Below are positions 56,801 to 64,000 of a stretch of 64,000 nucleotides of DNA, piece by piece. Source of the DNA: Cognatitamlana sp035818475 (GTDB lineage Bacteria > Bacteroidota > Bacteroidia > Flavobacteriales > Flavobacteriaceae). Position numbers and translations under genes: made by a program. The notes below the pieces were generated by a model. It did not search any database, was not told where the DNA came from, and worked only from the letters and a program-made list of their open reading frames with translations. The stretch is from NCBI RefSeq assembly GCF_035818475.1, contig NZ_JAYMGV010000001.1, forward strand, positions 2,108,001 to 2,172,000, read 5' to 3'. Positions within the stretch are counted from its first letter, which is position 1. Each line of letters starts with the position of its first letter.

Positions 56801-57843
56801 AGAAAGAAGAATTATTAAATATTTTTGATAGATTCTATCAGTCTGATCATAAGGAGATTGGTTCCGGGATTGGACTGGCATTTGCAAAGAAATTAGTCGA
56901 GCTACAAAACGGTAAAATTAGAGTAGAGAGTGAATTTGGAGAAGGAGCTACTTTTATTATAGAATTACCAAATAATGTTTTAGGAGAAAATATTACCGAA
57001 TCAGTAGATGAGATTAAGGTGTTGAGAGAAGAGTATAAGAAAGAACCAATTAAAAAAAGAGAAGATAATAAAAGCACATTAAATAAAGATGCCCCTTTGA
57101 TTCTAATTGTTGAAGACGACTGGGGAATTCGTCAATATGTAACCGGTTTATTTGAAGATCATTATAACGTTATTCAAGCCAATAATGGTAGAGATGGTTT
57201 TGATAGAGCAGTGCTCGAGTTACCGGATTTGATTTTGTCCGATTTGATGATGCCAATAATGGATGGTTTGGAGCTTTGTGAAAAAATAAAAGAAGACTTA
57301 CGAACCAGTCATATTCCAATTGTGTTATTAACAGCAAAATCGGATGTTAAAAATAGGCTTGAGGGCTATAGGTTAGGTGCCGATGCTTACATTCCTAAAC
57401 CATTTGACAACGAAATATTGCTGACACAAGTAAGTGGAATATTGAAGAATAGAAAAATCCTTAAAAATAGATTTAGCCATGATCTGGATTTAAAATTAAA
57501 CGAATTATCTCAGACGTCCAGAGATGAGAAATTTCTTGACAAAGCCATCAGCGTGGTTGAAATGAACTTAGATAACTCATTATTTAATGTAAATACTTTT
57601 GTTAAAGAAGTAGGGCTAGGTAGAACTTTGGTCTATGAAAAAATTAAGGCTTTAACAGGAAAAACAATAAATGATTTTATTCAACATATAAGAATGCGAA
57701 AGGCCGCAGAATTATTAAAATCTACTAATGATAGTATTGTCAACATATCAATATGTTGTGGGTTTTCAGACCCAACCTATTTCAGTACAGTATTTAAGAA
57801 ATATTATAAAATATCACCTTCAGAATACCGTAGTAAAAACTAA
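53854..57843 (+). CDS. Hybrid two-component system regulator (HTCS)
   Basis: 1329 residues joining sensor, kinase and DNA-binding regulator in one protein. A signal peptide leads into a periplasmic two-component propeller (about 22-680) with repeats such as GNIWIGTTFGLNRYDG and NIWIGTDGGGLNLL, then a Y_Y_Y domain (about 690-760) and a membrane helix (about 775-795). The cytoplasmic part has a HisKA with His831 (SHELKTPL), an ATPase with N, G1 and G2 boxes (LLSNALKHT, DTGTGI, GIGLAFAK), a receiver with phosphoacceptor Asp1130 (LSDLMMP) and an AraC helix-turn-helix (about 1230-1329). ATG 53854 is preferred over TTG 53797 because it begins the signal peptide. HTCS proteins bind an oligosaccharide product and activate a neighbouring polysaccharide locus, here either the sulfatase/fucosidase block or the SusC genes downstream. 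Confidence 0.95.
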   Translation: MIAQLKLILFILCFFSSGIVASQNYDIKQISSLDGLSQNSVTALEVDEVGNIWIGTTFGLNRYDGRQVYKYFFDNSDENSIPNNHIQDLHKDDQGNLWVLTQWGGACYNPKSDDFNRSPFNRQISGRNNITEDSDNVILISSGNKLIQYNKEDKSVQVNDISPNIGQSPFLKVASLDEDRLIALSYTEGIVEIIKDTGKLLPFFDLKGEPFVDFVITEKGIYVSTINSLYHLNRSGKIINHKPKLFQNYNNPIVLGINYNKTDNTLWVITDGDGVLIFDELLNEESRLKSGVNVSGVLPENSLQELIFKDNNIVLLGSVRAGLIILSPTSFKHYKYLNGAIYGPSAAAVSCILEDDDKNIWIGTDGGGLNLLNEETDTFKYFEHPDVVKIISIVSYSDRFLLISSYRKGLYFFDKKNKEFVNVEEHPLLGKVKSDRTQRLYKDALGNIWISTGLEIFKINKKRDALHSINKEQNKADKFQVPNYFYHVLETANGNMWFSYIGGMSCYSVKDNKVIKEIRNNNIKIPIGNVIYTMIEDKNGNILFGTNRGGLFEYNILNDKVSEFTLLKKESPKIVFSLFYNNKNQIWAGTNEGLIRIDRDSSNASVSYYNSLGEIGGNEYHRTVLKSLDGRLYMGNNNGMVVFDPEEVVNDKTEPVVTITNVSRKILSEEKIINDQLSYNIQDSCRVVVDYKATAYNFEFNTFNILNGEHTQFSYTLENFENIWHTSKSNFASYSELKEGNYVFKVKATNQNGIMGSRITKVNLTIRPPWWRTIWVRGFGILFLLGSIIMVWRESLNKTKILNQLKLERFKRDKLKEINQLKLSFFTNISHELKTPLTLILAPLEQMVKSNKKPEEIRRYFPFLYRNAKRMSELITQLLEFRKAEMSSLELKMEQGDLVSDCRNALDYFEHQAEFDGVQMNFKSNFQSYPFNYDRDKLFKILFNLLSNALKHTKSGDKIEVELLEAEENGVIIKVIDTGTGIQKEELLNIFDRFYQSDHKEIGSGIGLAFAKKLVELQNGKIRVESEFGEGATFIIELPNNVLGENITESVDEIKVLREEYKKEPIKKREDNKSTLNKDAPLILIVEDDWGIRQYVTGLFEDHYNVIQANNGRDGFDRAVLELPDLILSDLMMPIMDGLELCEKIKEDLRTSHIPIVLLTAKSDVKNRLEGYRLGADAYIPKPFDNEILLTQVSGILKNRKILKNRFSHDLDLKLNELSQTSRDEKFLDKAISVVEMNLDNSLFNVNTFVKEVGLGRTLVYEKIKALTGKTINDFIQHIRMRKAAELLKSTNDSIVNISICCGFSDPTYFSTVFKKYYKISPSEYRSKN

Positions 57844-57849
57844 CCTTAG

Positions 57850-57888
57850 GTTAAGAATACCGTTTTATTAATAGTTCCTTTTCTTAAC
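57850..57888 (+). terminator. Weak stem-loop after the HTCS gene
   Basis: GTTAAGAA (57850-57857) and TTCTTAAC (57881-57888) pair around a 23-base loop, a few bases after the HTCS stop, with a T-run only later (57899-57904). It may help end the transcript, but the long loop makes this uncertain. Confidence 0.3.
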
Positions 57889-58654
57889 AGAGATATAATT
57901 TTTTAGATTTTCAATTTATTCGTAAATAAAGCTTAGGAGGCCTCTTTATTGTATACTTTAAATAGAACAAATTAAGATTGCTATTTTATAGTTAATACAA
58001 GTATATTATCTCAACTGTTAGGGTATTCAAAGAACATTTCCTTTACAATATCTAAATTCTTCTGGCTAGTCAGACTAATCTCCAGCACCGAATTTAAAAT
58101 ATGTTATTAAATTCAACTTAGGTATATCAAAACGTATAAACTCTGTTTCCATTTTCTGCAAAATAGTTGTTTATAATGCTAGAGTTCACAACGGAGTTTG
58201 TTACTACAAAGCGCATTAATTGCTCAAGAAAGTTTGATTTTTTGAGGGTATAGAGCTCTGAACAAAATTCAAGATTTGTGTACAATATTTAAGGTGTTCA
58301 TACATCGTACAATTTTAAAACTGTTTTGTACACATTTAAAGCTGTTTAGAAGAGTTATTGAACATATTTGCTCAGGTTAAAAATGAACATATAATATGGT
58401 GTTCAAATGAAGGGATACAATGAGGAAGCGTTTTTATATAAAACAACCTCATTATTCATTACCAGATTTTTTGCAAAAAAAGAAACCAATAATGCAAGCA
58501 CCATAGCCCATTATAGAACAGTTTTTCGGTAAGAGAAAGCAATAACCATATTAAACAAAACTGTTTTAAAAACTAACAAAGTACTTGTTCATTTTAAATT
58601 CTATTAACTAACAAATTTTTAACTAAACCAATTAATTATGAAAACCATTAGCGT
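57889..58654. other. Long regulatory spacer before the fasciclin/SusC genes
   Basis: About 770 bases without a plausible gene on either strand. The right-hand part is rich in short symmetrical words: TGTTCA or its complement TGAACA at 58295, 58359, 58384, 58400 and 58586. AAAACTGTTTT occurs at 58317 and 58557, with a reverse-oriented relative, AACAGTTTTT, at 58517. Such clusters suggest binding sites, for example for the HTCS encoded just upstream. A six-codon frame (58638-58658) precedes the fasciclin gene. Confidence 0.5.
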
Positions 58655-60802
58655 ATGAAAAAAAAATTATTTTTTCTAAGATTACTAGTACTATTAACAT
58701 TAGCTGGGTGCGAGGATGATACCCATGATAGGTATAGCAAACCGGATTGGTTGGAGGGAGATATCGCTTCAATTCTTGAAAACCGGGGAAACTATACTAT
58801 ATTTCTTGAGGGGCTTAAAAAAGTAGGTTATTTAAAGCAGGTCTCAGGACGTGCCAATTTAACTGTTTTTGCACCAAGCGATGATGCATTTACTGCATAC
58901 TTTAATAAAAAGCAAGTTTCTGGATTGGATGATATCCCGGAAGATGTATTAAAGAGTATAATCACTTATCATTTAGTCCAAAACACTTATACCAAGGAGA
59001 GGCTAATTGATTTATTTGAAGAACCTATAGTGCGTTTACCTACATTTTTGAGGTATGATGCCGAAGAGGTGTTAGATGTTCGAGATAATAGAACAAAGAG
59101 GTTGTTTAAAAATAACAAATGGGTACCATTGTTTCATAAACAACGCTTTGATTTAGCTAACGTTTCTAACCCTGCTACCAATTTTAATTATTTCTTTGAG
59201 AATGCCTATATGGATGATGCCATTTATTATGGGAATGCCATGGTTGAAGACTATGAGATACCTGCAGAGAATGGCTATCTATATACAATAAATGAAGTTG
59301 TTGAACCTCTTGATAATATATACGATATTCTTAAGAGAAACTCAGATAAACACGACTACTTCTTGTCCATGCTTGACGAGTTTAAATACTTTAGATATGA
59401 TGAGGATATTACCAGAAAATACGGGGGTATAGATCAGGACAGTTTGTTTACATCTTACTACACCTTTGATGTTTTTAGGAAGAATTTATCTAATGAGGAG
59501 GATTTAACTACAAACTATGAGGGCAATCATAGATACAACATCAATGCTTTTGTGCCATATGATACTAGTTTGAAGTTGTGGTTGGAAAACAATGTCTTAA
59601 ATGCTGATTACCCTACACTTGATAATATTCCATTAATAACCAAAAAGTATATTCTTAACTATTTTATTACTGAATATGATTTTTCATTTCCTGAAAGAAT
59701 TGAAGGTAGAAAGGTTTTGAATGATTACAATATTCCTATAGTTTTTCCAACAGGTTTAGCTGTAGGAGAATGTGCAAGTAATGGTGTTTATTATGGTATA
59801 AATGAAACTCCAGATATTTTATTGTTTAATACAGTATTAAAAATACCGTTTACAGAAGCTAATTATAGAGTTTATCTCTATATTCTGGAAAATTCGGGAA
59901 CATTACCGCAGTATTTAAACGAAAGTTTAGAGTATACCACCTTTATTCCACATAACGATTCCTGGGAGAACATTGGACTTTCCATAGATTTTGGCGATCC
60001 TGATATTGTTGGCGATGAAGAGTTTTTGATGGAAGAAAATGGGCAGGAACGCCCGTTGAATAGGTCGCGTTTATCGTCATTGGTTGGTTACCACACCATT
60101 ACCGGAGAAGTTGTTTTTTCGGATGACATTCAAGTTATTTCAAATCAAAATAAGTTTGGCGTCACTTTTGCCAAAGGGAATCAAGTTTGGTCAGGAGGAA
60201 ATGAAGAAATTGGAGGAACTCCCCAACTGGTAGGAGACCCTATAGAGACTATTAATGGAAAATCTTATAGAACAGATAATCCAATAATGGCACCAACTAA
60301 AGATCTGGCATTTCATATCGCCCTGCATGATAGATTCAAAGCATTTAATGATTTGATAGTTTCCGTTGATGGTTACAAGAAAAGTAATACGGCAGGAAAT
60401 GACATTATTGGACTTAAATTTTTAAAATCCGGAAAATACACTGCTTTTATTCCATCAAATGCGGCAATTGCAGAGGCACAGGCAAATGGAGAAATTCCAT
60501 TGCCAGATGGAGATCAGAACACCCAGTTGAAAGAATGGTTAAGTTATTTCTTCGTTAACTCGGCTAAAGATCAGCGTACAAACTATTTCTTACCAAAAGA
60601 AAGCATAAATGAGTGGCTTGAATCTGCCACCATTGATGATGCCGAAGCTGAGACTTATCATTTATTAAAGGTTATTTCCGGAATCTCTGAGTATAAAGTT
60701 GTTGGAGCAAATAATGAGGAGGCAATAGTGAATATAGAAGCAGCTTCTTTGGGTAAGAATGGGCTGCTTTATGAAATCGACAACGTAATTAGTTTTAAAT
60801 AA
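58655..60802 (+). CDS. Fasciclin (FAS1)-domain lipoprotein
   Basis: 715 residues, lipobox LAGC (Cys19). FAS1-type segments recur along the protein: NLTVFAPSDDAFTAYF at about 65-85 with a following YHLVQNTY, a middle unit containing YTTFIPHNDSW (about 425-435) with YHTITGEV, and a last unit with YTAFIPSNAAIAEAQ (about 600) ending KNGLLYEIDNVI. Each has the beta-strand, 'FAPS/IPSN', helix pattern of the family. It directly precedes a SusC gene (11 bases), an arrangement common in Flavobacteriia polysaccharide loci. It may serve as a surface glycan-binding or adhesion lipoprotein beside the transporter, but this is inference. Confidence 0.88.
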   Translation: MKKKLFFLRLLVLLTLAGCEDDTHDRYSKPDWLEGDIASILENRGNYTIFLEGLKKVGYLKQVSGRANLTVFAPSDDAFTAYFNKKQVSGLDDIPEDVLKSIITYHLVQNTYTKERLIDLFEEPIVRLPTFLRYDAEEVLDVRDNRTKRLFKNNKWVPLFHKQRFDLANVSNPATNFNYFFENAYMDDAIYYGNAMVEDYEIPAENGYLYTINEVVEPLDNIYDILKRNSDKHDYFLSMLDEFKYFRYDEDITRKYGGIDQDSLFTSYYTFDVFRKNLSNEEDLTTNYEGNHRYNINAFVPYDTSLKLWLENNVLNADYPTLDNIPLITKKYILNYFITEYDFSFPERIEGRKVLNDYNIPIVFPTGLAVGECASNGVYYGINETPDILLFNTVLKIPFTEANYRVYLYILENSGTLPQYLNESLEYTTFIPHNDSWENIGLSIDFGDPDIVGDEEFLMEENGQERPLNRSRLSSLVGYHTITGEVVFSDDIQVISNQNKFGVTFAKGNQVWSGGNEEIGGTPQLVGDPIETINGKSYRTDNPIMAPTKDLAFHIALHDRFKAFNDLIVSVDGYKKSNTAGNDIIGLKFLKSGKYTAFIPSNAAIAEAQANGEIPLPDGDQNTQLKEWLSYFFVNSAKDQRTNYFLPKESINEWLESATIDDAEAETYHLLKVISGISEYKVVGANNEEAIVNIEAASLGKNGLLYEIDNVISFK

Positions 60803-60813
60803 AATAGAAAAAG

Positions 60814-63800
60814 ATGTTTAAATATAAATTGATTCTATTCATAACTGTTTTGCTTGGGTGTTTAAATACAAATGCGCAAAACGAAACTATAACAGGTAAT
60901 ATTACTGATGATAAAGGAGCACCATTAATAGGTGTTAATGTTATTATTGTTTCTGAGAACAATCGTTTTGTTTCAGGAGCCACATCAGATTTTGATGGAA
61001 CTTACAATATTAGCTATGATAAAAAGTATAACACAATCCGCTTTAGTTTTATTGGGTTTAAGAGTCAGACACTAAAGATTGATGGACAATCTACCATAGA
61101 TGTGGTTATGGTTGAAGATATAACCACAATTGATGAGATCGTTTTGCATGGAAAAGCAAAAAATGTAAGTAATTCGGGGATTATGGAAGTCCCTTTTAAA
61201 GATTTAACCACAGCAAATCAAAAGCTTAAAATGGGTGAGTTATCTGAGGTTGGAGCAGCTACCCTGGGAGATGCATTACAAGGACAACTTACCAATGTTG
61301 ATATGACCTTTGCAAGTGGTTCACCAGGTGCAGGGATGTCTATTCGTATTAGAGGAACTTCAAGTTTAAATGCAAGTCAGGAGCCATTAATAGTACTGGA
61401 TGGCGTTATATATCCAACCAATATTCAAGATGATTTTGACTTTCAAACAGCGGATGCAAATGATTATGGTTCACTTGTGGATATTGCCCCTGAGGATATT
61501 GAAAGCATTGAAGTATTAAAGGATGCTGGGGCTACGGCACTATATGGAACAAAAGGAGCAAATGGTGTATTAGTAATAACCAGTAGGCGAGGTAGAAGAG
61601 GACCTACAAGGTTTAATTATTCATATAAGCTAAAGACGCGTTTTCTTCAAGACCCTATACCAATGCTTGAAGGGGATGACTATATAGCTTTGATGAATGA
61701 TGCACTTTGGAATAGTTATTTAGATAGTGAAGGAAGTGAAGGGTTTATTAATACACTTCAGGATTTTCCAGATATAAACGGAGACCCTGATTACGTGCAT
61801 TATAATGAATTCAATCAGAATACAGACTGGGTTGATCTGATTTCACAAAATAGTATATCGCATGATCATAGCTTAAGTATATCCGGAGGAGGTGAAAAGG
61901 CACGTTATCGCTTTAGTCTTGGTTATTTAAATGATATAGGTACAACTATTGGTACGGACTTCAATCGTTTAAGTACTCGTGCAAATATAGATTATGAAAT
62001 ATCAGATAAATTGATTTTTTCAACCGATTTCTCATATATAGTTAGTAATAGAAATTCAATACCTAAGCCTAATAGAGCATTAGGTGAAAGCGGAGAATCA
62101 CAAGTACGTTCTTTGGCATTTTATAAGATGCCAAATATGAACCCGTATCAATTTGATGAAACAGGGAATATTACTAATAGATATTTTACACCAAACGAAA
62201 ACTTTCAGAATAATACCATCAACCCATTAGCAATGGTAAATGAAGGACAAAGTGAATTGGTGGCTAATAAAATAAGATCGGTTTTTCGTTTTAATTATAA
62301 GATATCAAAAGCCTTGACTATAGATTCTAATATTTCTTTTGATAAGAATATTACTAAACAAAATGATTTTGTTCCTCAAATAGCAAGTGGTGAAAGTTAT
62401 CTAAGTACAACCGCTAATGAAGCTACAGAAAATAATGGAGAAGGGTTTACGATTCAAACCAATAATAAGCTAACATTTAGACCTTATTTAGGTGACAAAC
62501 ATAGACTTATTAGTCTCTTGTTATTACAAACTTTAGAGACCAGTAGTTTGGCCTTTAACAACCGTATTGGTAATACAGGACATAGTAATTTAACAGTACC
62601 ATTAAGTGGTGGGGTTGTTGGTGCCATTGGAAATGGATCTTCCAAAAGAAGAGATGTAGGAGCACTTTTAAACACGCATTATACTTTTAATGATAAGTAT
62701 ATTTTAAGTGCAGGAATAAGAGCAGATGGATCAAGTAAGTTTGGAGCCGACAAGCGTTATGCTTATTTCCCAAATGGAAGTATTGCATACAGACTGAGTA
62801 GTGAGAAGTTCATGGAGAATGTTTCTTGGGTTGACGATATTAAATTTAGAGTAAGTTATGCCCAGGTAGGTAATTCACCGGCTACAGCATATCCGTCTTT
62901 TGGGTCTTACGGAACTAATGGTTTTTACCTTAACCAACAGGCTTTGGCACCACAATCAATAACATTGGATAATTTGAAATGGGAGCTTACTAAAAGTGTG
63001 AATTTTGGAGCCAATTTCTCTCTGTTAAATAATAGCCTGAACCTGACCTTTGATTATTATGTACGAAAAACAGAAGATCTCCTTGTTCCTAATGTTACAT
63101 TACCGGAAACAACTGGGTTCTCAAGAATTGGTTGGGTAAACCAGGGAGATATGGAAAATCGTGGTGTGGAGTTTAGTGGATTCTGGCAACTTATAAATAA
63201 TAAGAATTTGAGATTTCAGATTAATTGGAATCTAGCCAGAAATAAGAACATTCAATTAAGTCTTCCAGAGAATATTGCCACTCAAAATTATACATATGCC
63301 AATGGTAGTTATGCTACAAGGATTGAAATTGGAAAACCAGTAGGAAGTTTTTACGGTTATAGAAGCTTGGGTGTTTTTACTGATGATAATGCTGCGATTG
63401 CTACGGACCAAAATGGAAACCCTTTGACCAATCCGGAAGGTGAATTAGTATATCTAAAAAGTGCTAATGGAATTACTTTTAGAGGAGGTGATGCCAAATA
63501 TCAGGACATAAATTATGATGGAGTTATTGACGAAAATGATATTGTTTATTTAGGGAATAACAGGCCTTTGGTAACAGGAGGATTTGGTCCGAGTATTACT
63601 TATAAGTCATTTAGCCTTAATACATTTTTCCACTTTAGATTAGGACATAAGATTATTAATGAGACTAGGATTAATACTGAAAATATGAGAGGTACAAATA
63701 ACCAGAGTACAGCGGTATTATCCAGATGGCGTAAACCAGGAGATGTAACAGATGTACCACGTGCATTATTTGGTAGAGGATTTAATTACTTGGGGAGTGA

Positions 63801-64000
63801 TCGTTTTGTTGAAGACGGAAGTTATGTGCGCTTAAAGAATATAACCTTGGCATATCGTTTACCACACTCCATATGTGAAAAATTAAAGGTCAAACAACTA
63901 AGTGCCTATGCAACAGGATATGATCTGTTTACGTGGACCAAGTACAGTGGGCAAGATCCGGAAGTTGGACTAAACGGAAGAGACAGAGCAACAACACCTC
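60814..64000 (+). CDS. SusC/RagA-type TonB-dependent outer-membrane receptor, 3'-partial
   Basis: 1062 codons in the window from ATG 60814, running off the end. Signal peptide ending ...NTNAQ, then a carboxypeptidase-regulatory-like domain (about 25-105: ITGNITDDKGAPLIGVNVII). The plug domain is at about 125-260, with GDALQGQLTNVD, SIRIRGTSSL, EPLIVLDGVIYP and LKDAGATALYGTKGANGVLVITSRRG, the SusC hallmark. The beta-barrel starts after it, including typical LSISGGGEKARYRFSLGY. SusC proteins import oligosaccharides across the outer membrane together with a SusD lipoprotein, which should follow outside the window. It begins 11 bases after the fasciclin gene and is probably controlled by the HTCS upstream. 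The substrate cannot be told from the sequence. Confidence 0.95.
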   Translation, partial: MFKYKLILFITVLLGCLNTNAQNETITGNITDDKGAPLIGVNVIIVSENNRFVSGATSDFDGTYNISYDKKYNTIRFSFIGFKSQTLKIDGQSTIDVVMVEDITTIDEIVLHGKAKNVSNSGIMEVPFKDLTTANQKLKMGELSEVGAATLGDALQGQLTNVDMTFASGSPGAGMSIRIRGTSSLNASQEPLIVLDGVIYPTNIQDDFDFQTADANDYGSLVDIAPEDIESIEVLKDAGATALYGTKGANGVLVITSRRGRRGPTRFNYSYKLKTRFLQDPIPMLEGDDYIALMNDALWNSYLDSEGSEGFINTLQDFPDINGDPDYVHYNEFNQNTDWVDLISQNSISHDHSLSISGGGEKARYRFSLGYLNDIGTTIGTDFNRLSTRANIDYEISDKLIFSTDFSYIVSNRNSIPKPNRALGESGESQVRSLAFYKMPNMNPYQFDETGNITNRYFTPNENFQNNTINPLAMVNEGQSELVANKIRSVFRFNYKISKALTIDSNISFDKNITKQNDFVPQIASGESYLSTTANEATENNGEGFTIQTNNKLTFRPYLGDKHRLISLLLLQTLETSSLAFNNRIGNTGHSNLTVPLSGGVVGAIGNGSSKRRDVGALLNTHYTFNDKYILSAGIRADGSSKFGADKRYAYFPNGSIAYRLSSEKFMENVSWVDDIKFRVSYAQVGNSPATAYPSFGSYGTNGFYLNQQALAPQSITLDNLKWELTKSVNFGANFSLLNNSLNLTFDYYVRKTEDLLVPNVTLPETTGFSRIGWVNQGDMENRGVEFSGFWQLINNKNLRFQINWNLARNKNIQLSLPENIATQNYTYANGSYATRIEIGKPVGSFYGYRSLGVFTDDNAAIATDQNGNPLTNPEGELVYLKSANGITFRGGDAKYQDINYDGVIDENDIVYLGNNRPLVTGGFGPSITYKSFSLNTFFHFRLGHKIINETRINTENMRGTNNQSTAVLSRWRKPGDVTDVPRALFGRGFNYLGSDRFVEDGSYVRLKNITLAYRLPHSICEKLKVKQLSAYATGYDLFTWTKYSGQDPEVGLNGRDRATTP

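Overview
The window is low-GC (roughly one third G+C by eye) and reads as a chromosomal segment of a marine-type Flavobacteriaceae (Bacteroidota). The grounds are a SusC-type TonB-dependent receptor, a hybrid two-component regulator (HTCS), many short lipoprotein signal peptides, AT-rich spacers with candidate TAnnTTTG promoter elements, a NagB–PIG-L fusion, and dense arrays of glycoside hydrolases and sulfatases. No rRNA, tRNA, CRISPR array, phage gene or intact insertion sequence was seen.

Layout. (1) 1-5301 is a glycosaminoglycan block: a chondroitin-ABC-lyase-like PL8 enzyme (5' end outside the window, crossed by an assembly gap), a GH88 unsaturated glucuronyl hydrolase and a sulfatase. 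A small membrane protein follows. (2) 6379-11541 holds a repeat-containing lipoprotein, nagB (glucosamine-6-phosphate deaminase fused to a PIG-L domain) and a LytS/LytR-type two-component pair on the minus strand. (3) 11670-26171 looks like a host-type N-glycan degradation operon: two GH92 alpha-mannosidases, a GH130 mannoside phosphorylase, a glycosylasparaginase, a GH20 beta-hexosaminidase, an SSS and an MFS transporter, a CBM9-like lipoprotein and a GHL10-like TIM-barrel protein. No SusC/SusD pair or endoglycosidase is present. (4) 26277-34109 is a compact five-gene module of 'planctomycete-type' proteins: PSCyt1/DUF1549/DUF1553 c-type cytochrome, DUF1501, NHL propeller, a small Fn3-like/discoidin lipoprotein, and a DUF2231 membrane cytochrome with leucine-rich repeats. 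It is followed without a break by GH29 and a third GH92.

(5) 37868-38396 is a decayed scar in which the start of a GH67N/DUF4838-type lipoprotein runs into the tail of an ECF sigma factor. (6) 38546-53674 starts with an AraC regulator reading away from a deoxysugar/sulfated-fucan-like block: enolase-superfamily sugar-acid dehydratase, SDR, zinc alcohol dehydrogenase, SGLT-type symporter, an exported RhaM-like mutarotase, two GH29 fucosidases, a GH43/GH117-like five-bladed propeller and two sulfatases. (7) 53854-64000 has a 1329-residue HTCS, an 811-base regulatory spacer, a fasciclin-domain lipoprotein and the first 1062 codons of a SusC-like receptor that runs off the window.

Together the genes suggest an organism that dismantles animal or algal glycoconjugates (glycosaminoglycans, N-glycans, fucosylated and sulfated glycans). 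Lyases, sulfatases and exo-glycosidases at the surface or in the periplasm would release GlcNAc, mannose, fucose and uronates, which dedicated transporters bring into NagB-type and non-phosphorylating oxidative pathways. The least explained part is the heme-c module at 26277-34109.
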